DNA from: Nitrospirota bacterium
Lineage (GTDB): Bacteria > Nitrospirota > Nitrospiria > Nitrospirales > Nitrospiraceae
Assembly (NCBI GenBank): GCA_002737345.1
Contig: NSIK01000010.1
Location: forward strand, 261,235 to 325,234
DNA: 64,000 nt
Direction of reading: 5' to 3'
Shown in pieces: positions 46,923-56,028 of this stretch (its first letter is position 1; the number at the start of each line of letters is the position of its first letter). A program made the translations under genes and the position numbers. Under the pieces are notes generated by a model that was not told where the DNA came from, did not search any database, and worked only from the letters and a program-made list of their open reading frames with translations.

Positions 46923-47453
46923 CTAATTCCACTGTTGTGGCACCTTCCGGACTTTGGAGGCATCGTAGCCTGCTTCGGTGATGAGCTGCAGGAACCCTTG
47001 GTAATCAGCGTCGGAGATCTGCGGGGTTCGCGCCATCAGCCAGACGTAATCGCGATGTATTCTGCCAATAATGGTCTGGTCGTAGGCCTCGTTCACGAAG
47101 ATGATGCGATAGTCGGACTTGATCGGCCAGATGAATTGCATGCCCCAGACCGCATTCGATTGCCTGTCGATGAGATAGCCGGTCGGATGATAGGCCTTAC
47201 GCGGGCCCTCAAAGCCGCCCTCGCGGAAGCTAAAGGTTGTGGCCACTGTGCCATCCTGGGCCATGCGATAGGACTCTATGGCGTTGTAGGCATTCGTCTC
47301 AATAAAGGTTGGAATATTGGCGATGACATACCAGTCCCCCATGAACCGCTCCAAGTCTACGGCCGTCGCCGTGTGAATGGGTGGTGGGTTGCTGCAGGCT
47401 GTGAGCACGAGCAGCACAAGGGGCATGAAGAATGATGGCTTCATCGATGGCAT
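46923..47453 (-). CDS. blc: Lipocalin (Blc-like outer-membrane lipoprotein)
   Basis: 176 residues. The lipobox LVLTACS follows a hydrophobic n-region. The lipocalin signature GDWYVIANIPTF is near residues 39-50, and the second structurally conserved region is DYRIIFVNEAYDQTIIGRIH. Bacterial lipocalins bind lipids or lysophospholipids at the outer membrane. The in-frame ATG at 47444 is an alternative start. It lies 8 bases after the DUF6134 gene. Confidence 0.92.
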   Translation of the reverse strand: MPSMKPSFFMPLVLLVLTACSNPPPIHTATAVDLERFMGDWYVIANIPTFIETNAYNAIESYRMAQDGTVATTFSFREGGFEGPRKAYHPTGYLIDRQSNAVWGMQFIWPIKSDYRIIFVNEAYDQTIIGRIHRDYVWLMARTPQISDADYQGFLQLITEAGYDASKVRKVPQQWN

Positions 47454-47460
47454 GGGGTCC

Positions 47461-48132
47461 TCACAGGAGCGTATAGCGAAGGGTGTCGCCTTTTTTCGTG
47501 GTGGATTCCAGCGCGACCCATCTGCCGTTCAAGGTGTACCAGAGATCGACTGCAAACTTATCTGTCACGATCCGGCGGTGGATGGCTCGCGTCGGGACTC
47601 CCTGCACGGGGATCGTCTCTTCACCCACCGCAACAATAGACACTGGCTGATGTTCGCCGGTCTGCGAATTCAGCAATCGTTCGCCCTTGATCGACTCAGG
47701 GTTCCAGTAGGCAAAGGTTTTGATACAGCCCTCGCCAGTCCAGTTCCCGGCCTGTGTCTGCACCTCCAACTGCCCGTTCCGAAAGGTTCCGTGCACGAAG
47801 AAAGAATTGCCGTTATCATCCGTCTCCGCGCGAATCTCCCGCAGGCACATTCCCTCCCATGTTTCGACGTTGCTATGCCGATAGGTGTAGACCGTGATGT
47901 ACAGGAACTTGACCGTGAACTGCGCGGTTACCCGGACCTGGGTCCGGTCGCCGTCCGAAGAGATGTCAAAGTGCTGACGTCCGATTTCATCCTTGCCAAG
48001 GAAGACCTTGAAGTCATAGGTCTGCGAGGTGGCGCTCCAAGCTTGTTGGGAGGCGCTTCCAAGGCATGTCAGGAATCCCAGAAAGGCCATCGTGATACGA
48101 AACCCACTGGCCACGGAACACGCGCTACTCAT
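47461..48132 (-). CDS. DUF6134-like secreted protein
   Basis: 223 residues with a signal peptide (MAFLGFLTCLGSASQQAWSA from the second Met). The mature part is beta-rich, with YDFKVFLGKDEIGRQHFDIS at its start. Such proteins accompany lipocalin and DUF1295 genes in lipid-modification clusters. It overlaps the DUF1295 gene by 8 bases. Function unknown. Confidence 0.75.
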   Translation of the reverse strand: MSSACSVASGFRITMAFLGFLTCLGSASQQAWSATSQTYDFKVFLGKDEIGRQHFDISSDGDRTQVRVTAQFTVKFLYITVYTYRHSNVETWEGMCLREIRAETDDNGNSFFVHGTFRNGQLEVQTQAGNWTGEGCIKTFAYWNPESIKGERLLNSQTGEHQPVSIVAVGEETIPVQGVPTRAIHRRIVTDKFAVDLWYTLNGRWVALESTTKKGDTLRYTLL

Positions 48133-48934
48133 GACGTCTGTTTCCTGGAATGGCGGCCTGCATAGGCTGTTTCAGTGGACCGGGAATGAAGGCATTGGTC
48201 CTTGAGATGTACCCTCGATACGCCGGTCGCCGCTCGACGATGGTCTGCTCCACCAAGGTCACGCCTGAGAACTTCAAGAGCATATATGTGAGGAGCAGGG
48301 GACCCGCGACCGTCCACCAGGCTCCGGCTGGCAGCGCAAAGAGGAAGAAGCCCCACCAGATCAAGCACTCGCCGAAGTAGTTGGGATGCCGTGTGTAGCG
48401 CCAGAGTCCTCGGTCCATCAGCTTGTCGTGGTTCGCCGGGTCGGCGTTGAACCGTGATAGCTGCCAATCTCCGACGCCTTCGAAGATCATGCCGACGGTC
48501 CATACCGTTACCGCCAGTACATCCCATGCCCCTCCATCGACTGGTACGGAGAGCGCCGGCCAGAGGGGCATGGAGATGATCCATGCCAGTCCCGCCTGAA
48601 ACCAGAAGATGAGGCCAAGACTCTTCAATGCGAAATTGGGTTCGTATTTCTGGCGAATGTCTCGATAACGCCGGTCCTCTGGCTCACTCCAGTTGCGATG
48701 GATGATATGACTTGACAGGCGCACGGCCCACAGCGCAACCAGCGTCAGGATGAGGGCCGTCCGTCCCGTATAAGGTTCCGCACCGGTGGCGTAAACCGTT
48801 GCGGCGGTGAGGAGCATCAAGGCCCACACGCCATCCACGATGCTCACATCGCGCTTGAGGACACTGATCATCCAGGTCAGAGTCGCCAGACCCAGCGTTG
48901 AAACTAGTCCCAAGATATAGAGCGATCCACTCAT
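48125..48934 (-). CDS. DUF1295 membrane protein (steroid 5-alpha-reductase-like)
   Basis: 269 residues with about seven helices. The C-terminal signature of the reductase/isoprenylcysteine methyltransferase superfamily is present: GLWRYTRHPNYFGECLIWWG. It could reduce or transfer a methyl group to a lipid. It overlaps the DUF2878 gene by 4 bases and the DUF6134 gene by 8. Confidence 0.88.
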   Translation of the reverse strand: MSGSLYILGLVSTLGLATLTWMISVLKRDVSIVDGVWALMLLTAATVYATGAEPYTGRTALILTLVALWAVRLSSHIIHRNWSEPEDRRYRDIRQKYEPNFALKSLGLIFWFQAGLAWIISMPLWPALSVPVDGGAWDVLAVTVWTVGMIFEGVGDWQLSRFNADPANHDKLMDRGLWRYTRHPNYFGECLIWWGFFLFALPAGAWWTVAGPLLLTYMLLKFSGVTLVEQTIVERRPAYRGYISRTNAFIPGPLKQPMQAAIPGNRRHE

Positions 48935-49482
48935 GACGTCTTTTTCTCCAGCAGACCCGCATAGCCGTCAAAACGAGCCGACAACGCCAGCAGCAGCGGC
49001 GTCAGCACCGCCCAGCCAATGGCCAGAGCTAACAGCCCTGCTGGCATATTGCCGAATTCCAGCGCGCCTAGGCGGAGGCCCCCATAGTAGGCGGCCGGCC
49101 CCCCGGCAGCTCCAAACACAACCGCGATGACCCAGTGCCCCCTCATCCAACGCAACGAAACATTCAAGAGGGTTGCGAAGAGCCCCCACAACGCCACGAT
49201 CCAATAAGGGGCAATGTTTTGGATGATCATTCCCGAGGAATATTGAAGCCATCCCTGCCATACCAACAGGCTATCGAAGACGAGTCCCAAGGCGAGTGCC
49301 AGGAATACCAGCTTGAGCTCCGCCATTGGTAGGGGAGCGCGGAGCACATGGGCGACCACCACCCCTGTCGTCACCAGCACGCCGATCCAGGGCTGATGCG
49401 CCGAGGCGCTCCACACGCACGCAAACCAGCCGATCTGAAAGAGCACGAAGTTGCTCAGGATCATCGTGGGGCTCATCTTCAT
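48931..49482 (-). CDS. DUF2878 membrane protein
   Basis: 183 residues from ATG 49482, which overlaps the stop of the upstream methyltransferase (ATGA); a longer frame would add 16 unlikely residues. Five to six hydrophobic helices. The start MKMSPTMILSNFVLFQIGWF matches DUF2878 proteins, which are found with CFA-like genes. Function unknown. Confidence 0.85.
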   Translation of the reverse strand: MKMSPTMILSNFVLFQIGWFACVWSASAHQPWIGVLVTTGVVVAHVLRAPLPMAELKLVFLALALGLVFDSLLVWQGWLQYSSGMIIQNIAPYWIVALWGLFATLLNVSLRWMRGHWVIAVVFGAAGGPAAYYGGLRLGALEFGNMPAGLLALAIGWAVLTPLLLALSARFDGYAGLLEKKTS

Positions 49483-50558
49483 GAAGCACTCGCCGCCGGT
49501 TTTTCGAAGAGATAGTGACTGACCCCCCATTGGTGGCCCTCTTCATAGCCGAACAGCTCGGCACAGGCCATAAAGAAGATACGCCACCGCTCCCACCAGG
49601 CGCGCGCGTGCGCCTTGCCGTAGACACGCTCGAGGACGGGCCAGAGTGTCTCGCGGGCGGCATCCATATTGGTCAGCCAGGCGTTGGCCGTCTTCTCATA
49701 GTGCGTGCCGTTCCACCGCCAGCTGGCCACACAGGGGAGTTCATCCTGACAAACCCGTGGCAGGCTATCGCTGGGCATCATCCCGCCCGTGAAAAACTCA
49801 CGACTCATCCAGTCGGCAGGCCCCCGGTCTTCGAACAAGTACGACGTAGCGCGATGCACGAACACGTGCATGAAGAACTGGCCGCCCGGTCTCAGCCATC
49901 CTCGCACGCGCGCAAAGAGGTCAGGCCAATTCCGCATGTGTTCGAACATTTCCACCGACACCACCCGATCGAATTGCCCGGAGCCGACCTCGAACGTGTT
50001 CATGTCGCAGGTCACCACCTGAACCCGGTTCTGCAGGCCACGCTCTTTCGCCCGAGCCTCGATGTACGCCCGCTGCGAGCGGGAATTGGAGACCGCCGTA
50101 ATACGGCTGTCGGGGTAATGCTCAGCCATCCACAACGTAAGCGACCCCCAACCGCATCCGAGCTCCAGAATCGTCTGCCCATTCATCAGGCCCGCATGCA
50201 GGCAAGACTCACGGAGACCGGCGGCTTCTGCTTGGCCTAGAGTCGTCGCGTTGGCGGGCCAAAACGCGCTACTGTATTTCAGATGAGGCCCGAGGACCTC
50301 CCGGAAGAACTCAACCGGGACCTCGTAGTGCTGATCATTGGCTTTCTCCGGCACCACTGCGATGGGTGCCCGACGCATCTCCTCGATAAATCTCATTTCC
50401 TGCTGCGCGGCGGTTCGAGCGTCACCTGACCGGATTTCCCGGAGGCGCTGCTTAAGCAACTGCCGAATCCCCCAGCGAGTCGCCCTGTCCGGAAAGAGCC
50501 CTTGTTCGGCTAGGTTCACTATGAGACGTGTGAGATGCTGCATGAACGTAATCTCCAA
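49479..50558 (-). CDS. CFA-synthase-like SAM methyltransferase lacking the active-site Cys
   Basis: 359 residues. The SAM-binding loop is ILELGCGWGSLTLWMAEHYP and VVSVEMFEHM carries the conserved Glu. The stretch that in true CFA synthases contains the catalytic Cys (YSCGYW) reads KYSSAFW, with Ser97 at that position. So it is a CFA-family methyltransferase, perhaps for a different acyl product. First gene of a five-gene overlapping unit that ends with the lipocalin. Confidence 0.88.
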   Translation of the reverse strand: MEITFMQHLTRLIVNLAEQGLFPDRATRWGIRQLLKQRLREIRSGDARTAAQQEMRFIEEMRRAPIAVVPEKANDQHYEVPVEFFREVLGPHLKYSSAFWPANATTLGQAEAAGLRESCLHAGLMNGQTILELGCGWGSLTLWMAEHYPDSRITAVSNSRSQRAYIEARAKERGLQNRVQVVTCDMNTFEVGSGQFDRVVSVEMFEHMRNWPDLFARVRGWLRPGGQFFMHVFVHRATSYLFEDRGPADWMSREFFTGGMMPSDSLPRVCQDELPCVASWRWNGTHYEKTANAWLTNMDAARETLWPVLERVYGKAHARAWWERWRIFFMACAELFGYEEGHQWGVSHYLFEKPAASAS

Positions 50559-50713
50559 ACATGGTCACCTGTTCCCTGCACCGTGCAACAAGCGCCATCG
50601 TCATAAGCCACTGATAGCGGACCGGCTAGTTGTCGGATCCCCGTATTGTCGCTCCACATATCCTTCTATCCTCACGCGATAAGTGCGCAGGTGGATTCGG
50701 CCGTGCGATGTTG

Positions 50714-51223
50714 TTAGGAAAAGCGCTTCACCTGCTCCGCCAGTGTGCTCGCGACAAGGTTCAAATCGAACGGCCAGGCGTAACGCAGCTTGACCCCTGG
50801 ATACTGCGGCCGTAATTGATCGAGAAGTTCAGGTATTTCCACCTCCGAGTGCGATCCGCCCGGCGTGAGCATCGTCGTGGCCACGGTAATGTGGGTCGCG
50901 CCCTTCTGGACTAACTCCTCCACCGACGCTTCCAAGGTCGGCGCACAGAATTCGTTGTAAGCCACCGCGAATAAGACATCGCCCAGGTTGGCCTTCAAAT
51001 GAGCCGCCACCGACTCAAACCCCGCCTGATAGGGGTCTGTTTCAGGGGTCCTCGGCATCTGGCGGATCTTGGTATCCAATTCGATTTCTTCCGCCGACGC
51101 CGGCATCTTTGCGGCACGCCGCTGACCCTCCAACCGTTTCAGTTTGGCCACTAATTCCGACGGACAACCCTTGGGAAGGCCGCCATGACCAACTAGAATC
51201 ACTCCTTGCGTCGTTGCTGCCAT
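50714..51223 (-). CDS. CbiX-like sirohydrochlorin chelatase family protein
   Basis: 169 residues from ATG 51223, preceded by AAGGAG at good spacing; a longer frame starts at 51262. It begins with GVILVGHGGLPKGCP, the metal-binding His region of class II chelatases, and has a second His in MLTPGGSHSEVEIPELL. Whether it inserts Co2+, Ni2+ or Fe2+ into a tetrapyrrole, or has lost that role, is not clear. A link to the B12-binding regulator downstream of the cluster is tempting but unproven. Confidence 0.8.
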   Translation of the reverse strand: MAATTQGVILVGHGGLPKGCPSELVAKLKRLEGQRRAAKMPASAEEIELDTKIRQMPRTPETDPYQAGFESVAAHLKANLGDVLFAVAYNEFCAPTLEASVEELVQKGATHITVATTMLTPGGSHSEVEIPELLDQLRPQYPGVKLRYAWPFDLNLVASTLAEQVKRFS

Positions 51224-51262
51224 TTCATTGCTCCTTTTGTTGATACTCGCGTCTGTTCTCAC

Positions 51263-51634
51263 TCACACTGAACCAGTCGGGGCCTCGAGGTACTCTTGCA
51301 GATTGGTTTTCCCGTAACGACTTCCCGGATACACCGTTCGAATGAATCCTGCCACCAGGGCCATCACCTTCTTCACCGCGGGGGTCTTCTCAGGATCTGT
51401 CGCAGGCAAGAGCCGCACCGTGATAGCCTTCTCGTGCAATTTGAGCTGTACGAAAAAATTGCACGCCAGCCCCTGCTCGATCGCGATCGACTCCAGGAGT
51501 GCTTCTTTGCCGCTTCGTCCCAGGTAGCATTCCTGCACTTTCAGAATATCGGTCCCCGCCCGCTGAATGATTGGCGTAAAAGCCTGGTAAACCCCCTGCA
51601 GATCTCCGGCTTCTTCGATAACAATGTGCGGCAT
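51263..51634 (-). CDS. Tautomerase-superfamily (CHMI-like) small protein
   Basis: 123 residues starting MPHIVIEEAG, the pattern of 5-carboxymethyl-2-hydroxymuconate isomerase-like tautomerases with a catalytic N-terminal Pro after Met removal. The C-terminal half, including IRTVYPGSRYGKTNL, is not clearly assigned. Confidence in the fold is moderate and the substrate is unknown. The next gene on the strand (CbiX-like) starts about 40 bases later. Confidence 0.55.
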   Translation of the reverse strand: MPHIVIEEAGDLQGVYQAFTPIIQRAGTDILKVQECYLGRSGKEALLESIAIEQGLACNFFVQLKLHEKAITVRLLPATDPEKTPAVKKVMALVAGFIRTVYPGSRYGKTNLQEYLEAPTGSV

Positions 51635-51646
51635 GCTGTTTCCTCG

Positions 51647-52600
51647 CTAGACATGGTTCCGTAACATGAGTTCCTTCGGATGGGGATTGAGATAGACCTG
51701 GTCCCGAATATAGCTCACGTCAAAGCGCCTGACGTAGTGCTTGATCAGCGTCAGCGGGACCACCAAGGGTGTGAGCGCCTGATGATAATCATCGACTACG
51801 CCCAACAGCTCGGCTTTCTCCTCAGCCCCGAGCCGTTCCTTGAAATATCCCAGGATGTGCTGGAGCACGTTCACATGTTTGTGCACCGTCGTCTTGACGG
51901 CCAACGTGTTCATGAACAGGTCCCCATACAGGCGAGCGAGTTCTTTGGGCTGGTACCGCGCCGCTTCACCGACTAGTCGCCCGAGCACCTGGTATTGCTG
52001 CGGGCTATGGGCCATCAACAGATACTTGTGAATCGTGTGGAACTGCACCAGGGCCTGCCTCGTGACTCCACGCTGCACAAGATCCTGCCAGCGGCGGTAA
52101 CAGAAGACCCGTTCGATAAAGTTCTCCCTGAGCGGCGCATCACAAAGCCGCCCTTCCTCCTCGACCGGAATCAGCGGAAACTGCTCGATAAAAACTCTGG
52201 CGAACAGGCCGACTCCACTCCGGTTGGGCATCCCCTGTTCATCGTAGACACGCACTCGCTCAATCCCGCAGCTCGGCGAGCCTTTCTTAAAGACATATCC
52301 GGATAGATCCAGCTCCTTGAGTTCCTTGATACGATTCTCGGTCATCTTCTCGACCGCGCTTGTGTGATCTGTCCCGCTCTTGCTCGTCACAAGCCGTGGA
52401 TGCTGAGGATCGCCAATCAGCCGCATTGCTTCCCTGGGCGTCCCGAGACCGGCTTCTACCTCAGGGCAGACCGGAACCCACTCCACATATTGGCCCAACA
52501 CATCGGTCAGAAACCCATCTCGCTTATGTCCCCCATCGAACCGGACTTCGTCCCCGAGGAGGCAACGGCTGATCCCGAGCCGGAGCGCCAGCGTCGTCAT
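51647..52600 (-). CDS. DUF523-DUF1722 protein (YbgA-like)
   Basis: 317 residues. The N-terminal DUF523 domain has ISRCLLGDEVRFDGGHKRD and GSPSCGIERVRVY, with conserved Cys. The C-terminal DUF1722 domain covers about residues 190-310 (HTIHKYLLMAHSPQQYQVLG). In many bacteria this gene sits beside photolyase, as here where it overlaps the photolyase stop by 4 bases. Function unknown. Confidence 0.92.
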   Translation of the reverse strand: MTTLALRLGISRCLLGDEVRFDGGHKRDGFLTDVLGQYVEWVPVCPEVEAGLGTPREAMRLIGDPQHPRLVTSKSGTDHTSAVEKMTENRIKELKELDLSGYVFKKGSPSCGIERVRVYDEQGMPNRSGVGLFARVFIEQFPLIPVEEEGRLCDAPLRENFIERVFCYRRWQDLVQRGVTRQALVQFHTIHKYLLMAHSPQQYQVLGRLVGEAARYQPKELARLYGDLFMNTLAVKTTVHKHVNVLQHILGYFKERLGAEEKAELLGVVDDYHQALTPLVVPLTLIKHYVRRFDVSYIRDQVYLNPHPKELMLRNHV

Positions 52601-54045
52601 TTCCTCACCAGTTGTTTGCCAAGGGCTAAATATTCATCGCGGGCCTGCTGGTGGTCCACGATGGGCGCAGGATAGTTTCTGCCGATCCGGCATCCGGCCA
52701 GCGCCTGTTCGTCCGGGCGCATCAGATGCGGCGCATGAATCCGATCCATAGGCACGGCAGCCAGCTCCGGGACATATTGCCGAATGTAGGCGCCTTCCGG
52801 ATCGAACTTCTTGCTCTGCAGCATTGGATTGAAAATTCTGTACCCCGGCATGGAGTCCGTCCCGGTCGCGGCGGCCCATTGCCAATTGCCGTTGTTAGCG
52901 GCGAGGTCGGCATCGATGAGCTGCTGCATGAAATAGCGCTCCCCACTTTGCCATTCGATCCTGAGGTCCTTGATGAGAAACGACGCCACGACCATTCGTA
53001 CGCGATTGTGCATCCACCCGGTCTGGTTCAACTGCCGCATGCCGGCATCCACCAATGGATAACCAGTCTGTCCCTCACACCAGGCGGCATAGAGCCGATT
53101 CCATTTCGCCCCCGCCGGACGGGGTCTCGGCAGTGCGTCTTTGCCGCGGAACGGGCCGGAGGCGACTTGAGGAAAGGCGGATAAGATTTGCTGGAAAAAC
53201 TCCCGCCAGATCAATTCATCAATCCAGGTGAGCAGGTCGCGACGCGAGACGGGGCCGCCTGCCGCGAGCGTGCCTAAGGCCGCATGCACGGCGGTTCGTA
53301 CCGAGAGAGTCCCGAACCGGAAGTGGGGAGACAGTTTGGATGTTCCGTCGATCGCGGGAAGATTTCGTCCCGTAGCATAGCTATGGACTGGGCCGTCCAG
53401 AAACCAGCGGAGCCGCCGCTGCGCTTCCTGCTCTCCCGGCGTGATCCATAAGGGAACGGTCTGATAGCCGAGATCTTCTACTGTCGGCAGCGCAATCCGG
53501 GGTGCTGAGGCACCGGCTCGCGCGCCTCGCAACTTAGAGGGGGCAAGCAGGGGCGAGGGGGTCGCGGCATGCCACTTGGCCCACCAGCGGGTGCGATAGG
53601 CGCTGTATCGTTGCAACGGGTTTCCGGTCGACCCTCTGATCTCTTCGGCCTCGAAGACGACATGGGCCTTGAACGTGCGGACCGCCACATTCTGGGCGAT
53701 GAGCGCCTGCTGAACTTTCCGATCTCGCAGGATCCCGACCGGCTCGTAGTCTCGATTCCAGTAGACCACATCGGCTTTCACGTCCGCGACAAACCGGACC
53801 ACCTCCTCGAGGTAATTCCCTCGGCGCCACTGTAAGGCACGCCCATGATCGGCCAGGGCCCCAGCGAGCTCCGCGAGACAGGAGACCATGAAGGTGACAC
53901 AAGGCGAGCCGAGCTGCTGCGCGCGCAAGATGGGATCGTCGAAGACGAAGAGCGGGATCACTTCGTCACACTCGGCGCAAGCGGCAGTGAGTGCCGGTTG
54001 ATCTTGTAATCGCAGATCCCGTCTGAGCCAGACCACCCCTCGCAT
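52597..54045 (-). CDS. phr: Deoxyribodipyrimidine photolyase
   Basis: Repairs UV-induced pyrimidine dimers with light. It has 482 residues from ATG 54045, which shares one base with the stop of the upstream gene; a longer upstream frame is not protein-like. The antenna domain begins MRGVVWLRRDLRLQDQPALT. The FAD-binding half contains YATGRNLP, LIWREFFQQILSAFP, and WMHNRVRMVVASFLIKDL with DADLAANNGNWQWAAATG. It fits class I CPD photolyase. Its place within the minus-strand array headed by a CarH/LitR-like regulator suggests light-dependent expression. Confidence 0.95.
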   Translation of the reverse strand: MRGVVWLRRDLRLQDQPALTAACAECDEVIPLFVFDDPILRAQQLGSPCVTFMVSCLAELAGALADHGRALQWRRGNYLEEVVRFVADVKADVVYWNRDYEPVGILRDRKVQQALIAQNVAVRTFKAHVVFEAEEIRGSTGNPLQRYSAYRTRWWAKWHAATPSPLLAPSKLRGARAGASAPRIALPTVEDLGYQTVPLWITPGEQEAQRRLRWFLDGPVHSYATGRNLPAIDGTSKLSPHFRFGTLSVRTAVHAALGTLAAGGPVSRRDLLTWIDELIWREFFQQILSAFPQVASGPFRGKDALPRPRPAGAKWNRLYAAWCEGQTGYPLVDAGMRQLNQTGWMHNRVRMVVASFLIKDLRIEWQSGERYFMQQLIDADLAANNGNWQWAAATGTDSMPGYRIFNPMLQSKKFDPEGAYIRQYVPELAAVPMDRIHAPHLMRPDEQALAGCRIGRNYPAPIVDHQQARDEYLALGKQLVRK

Positions 54046-54470
54046 TAGTGGGTCTCCTTCGAAACCCTGTGGTGCTGCGTCGCTGCCAGGTCTGCGTTGG
54101 TGAACAGGGCCCGTCCCCAGATCACATAGGCAACAAACAGCCTCGTCGTGGCCACGAATTCGGATCCGATAGGATGCAAGCGGAGCAACAGTTGATGCAT
54201 GGTCTCGCGCACCAGGCCGCATCCCGCATAGGCCAGGCTCAGTCCCCAGGCCCAGGGTCTCAGCCAGAGGAGGCCATAATCGATGAGCCGGGGTGTGGCA
54301 GGCGAGTGGCGCTTCACGCGATACGACGCGTGGCTGGTCACAGCCACGCCGAACCGTTTGAAAGCATCGGCAGGCAACAGGGCAATGACGATCAGATCGA
54401 TCGTGCGGCAGATCAGAAAGCGTCCACCCAGGGCGTTAGTATCAAGCCCGACTTGGTTTGCGTGTATCAT
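54045..54470 (-). CDS. Hypothetical membrane-associated protein
   Basis: 141 residues with two to three moderately hydrophobic stretches (RTIDLIVIALLPADAF, LLWLRPWAWGLSLAYAGCGL, TTRLFVAYVIWGRALF). No family recognised. Its stop shares one base with the photolyase start, so the two are translated together. It may be a membrane partner or an unrelated small gene of the array. Confidence 0.6.
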   Translation of the reverse strand: MIHANQVGLDTNALGGRFLICRTIDLIVIALLPADAFKRFGVAVTSHASYRVKRHSPATPRLIDYGLLWLRPWAWGLSLAYAGCGLVRETMHQLLLRLHPIGSEFVATTRLFVAYVIWGRALFTNADLAATQHHRVSKETH

Positions 54471-54514
54471 TGCCTCCCTCAGACGGAAGCCGACCGTTCA
54501 CTGTTCCGCTCTCT

Positions 54515-55045
54515 TCACCGCCATGCGACTGGCATACCGGTCCACCAGGTCTGTGCATTTGCCGTACGCCATTGCGTCTGTTGTTGCCACAACCGATCGG
54601 CTTCGCTCTTATTGAGCCTGGCGGCCATCGCCGCGCTCACGTCAGCTTGTTGCTGGACGCTCGCCTGAATCATTTCCTTCGCCATGCGGGCCAGCCCACC
54701 GGGCGGATCGATCAAATCCTGCGGATCTTTGTAGGCCAGATTCAGATGTAACTGTTCGACCATGTTCCACCGCTCCGTCTTAGACAGATGGTCTAAGTAG
54801 GCATCGATCGCATGGAAGACATAGGTCACATGGATATAGGCCTCGACAGAGGGGGCGCTGTCGATTTCTCTCTGACAGGCCTCTAGCGCCCGACGGTAAT
54901 CGCCGGCGATTAGGTAGATATTCGCTTTCATCAGGCTGGCCCGAGGCGAAGCGACCACCGCGGCGGCTGGTTCCCCGAACGCTGGTTCCCCGCCAAGCAT
55001 GGCCAGGAGTCCAAGCACCGCGACGGTCTTCAGCCTAGTGCGCAT
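54515..55045 (-). CDS. Hypothetical secreted protein
   Basis: 176 residues with an N-terminal signal peptide (VAVLGLLAMLGGEPAFG). The mature part is helical; ASLMKANIYLIAGDYRRALE resembles one TPR unit. No family recognised. It starts 9 bases after the PDZ protein gene. Confidence 0.65.
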   Translation of the reverse strand: MRTRLKTVAVLGLLAMLGGEPAFGEPAAAVVASPRASLMKANIYLIAGDYRRALEACQREIDSAPSVEAYIHVTYVFHAIDAYLDHLSKTERWNMVEQLHLNLAYKDPQDLIDPPGGLARMAKEMIQASVQQQADVSAAMAARLNKSEADRLWQQQTQWRTANAQTWWTGMPVAWR

Positions 55046-55054
55046 GACCTACCC

Positions 55055-55525
55055 CTATCGTGCCGAACTACCATGGGAGCCCATTTCGCCCTTATAGAGC
55101 TTCTCGCTGCCGATGCGCGTGATTGCAAGCTCGCGCGGGGCTCCGTCTCCCTTCACGCCCAGCTTCACCACGGTACCGGCTTCCCCGCGCACCATCTTCA
55201 GGACCTGCTCATAAGTTTTCCCGGCAACTGCCGCACCGTTCACAGTGACCACTTCATCTCCATGCGCGAGGCCTGCTTGCTGCGCCGGACCCTCCGGATA
55301 GACATGGGCCACGTAGAGCGACGCCGGATCGCCGATCCGTTCTGCTCCGACATGCAACGATACGCCGATCACCCCGTTCGGCAGATTGGCCACATCGCCG
55401 TACGGTCGACTCATATCACTCTTGGACTTGTCCTGCCCCTCTGTGGCGAGCACCTGACTCGTGCCGCCCGATAAAGTACAGAGAGCGGTGAGAAGGAATA
55501 TTGCGGCCATGTTGCGTCTGTTCAT
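55055..55525 (-). CDS. Secreted PDZ-domain protein
   Basis: 156 residues with a signal peptide (AAIFLLTALCTLSGGTSQVLA). A single PDZ domain spans about residues 55-140: GVIGVSLHVGAERIGDPASL, then GLAHGDEVVTVNGAAVAGKT. No protease domain is attached, so it probably binds C-termini of envelope proteins. It lies between the DUF4149 gene (19 bases) and the secreted hypothetical gene. Confidence 0.8.
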   Translation of the reverse strand: MNRRNMAAIFLLTALCTLSGGTSQVLATEGQDKSKSDMSRPYGDVANLPNGVIGVSLHVGAERIGDPASLYVAHVYPEGPAQQAGLAHGDEVVTVNGAAVAGKTYEQVLKMVRGEAGTVVKLGVKGDGAPRELAITRIGSEKLYKGEMGSHGSSAR

Positions 55526-55544
55526 CTGATTCTCCCCTTGTGCA

Positions 55545-56015
55545 TTAGAGTTTGTGTACCAGCCACAGCAGACAGAGTCCTACGAATAACACCACCGAGT
55601 TGAGATAGACCGACCGTTGATGCAATCGATTCCACGAGATCTGTAAGGCGGGCTCAACAGTCCCGCGCGATTCCTGCTCCTTGAGTCGATCTCGCATGGC
55701 GTTGCTCTGCGGCGTGAGGAGCGCGCGGCAATAGGTTTCGGCGGCCAGGATGATCAGCCACATTGCGGCAATGAGATGCCGAGCCAGATTCAAGTCGTGC
55801 ATCATCCCCAAGCCGGTCACGCAGACCACGCCTACGATCGCGGCACCCATTCCCAGTGCGTAGTAAGCAGGAAACAATTGACGAACGACCGTGCTAAAGG
55901 ATTCTCTTTCTAGCGTCTTCGCCAGGATCGGCGCGACCACGAAGGACAAGAGCACCACCTTGCCGACCAGTACAGCGACGGCTAGCATGTGCACATAAGC
56001 GATCAGCGAACCCAT
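55545..56015 (-). CDS. DUF4149-like membrane protein
   Basis: 156 residues with four hydrophobic helices (near 5-32, 48-70, 80-95 and 132-154) and several His and Met in or near the membrane (HDLNLARHLIAAMW, RLHQRSVYLN). These resemble CopD/DUF4149 membrane proteins, which may bind heme or copper. Exact role unknown. It starts 13 bases after the epimerase gene. Confidence 0.7.
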   Translation of the reverse strand: MGSLIAYVHMLAVAVLVGKVVLLSFVVAPILAKTLERESFSTVVRQLFPAYYALGMGAAIVGVVCVTGLGMMHDLNLARHLIAAMWLIILAAETYCRALLTPQSNAMRDRLKEQESRGTVEPALQISWNRLHQRSVYLNSVVLFVGLCLLWLVHKL

Positions 56016-56028
56016 ATCACGTCCTCTC

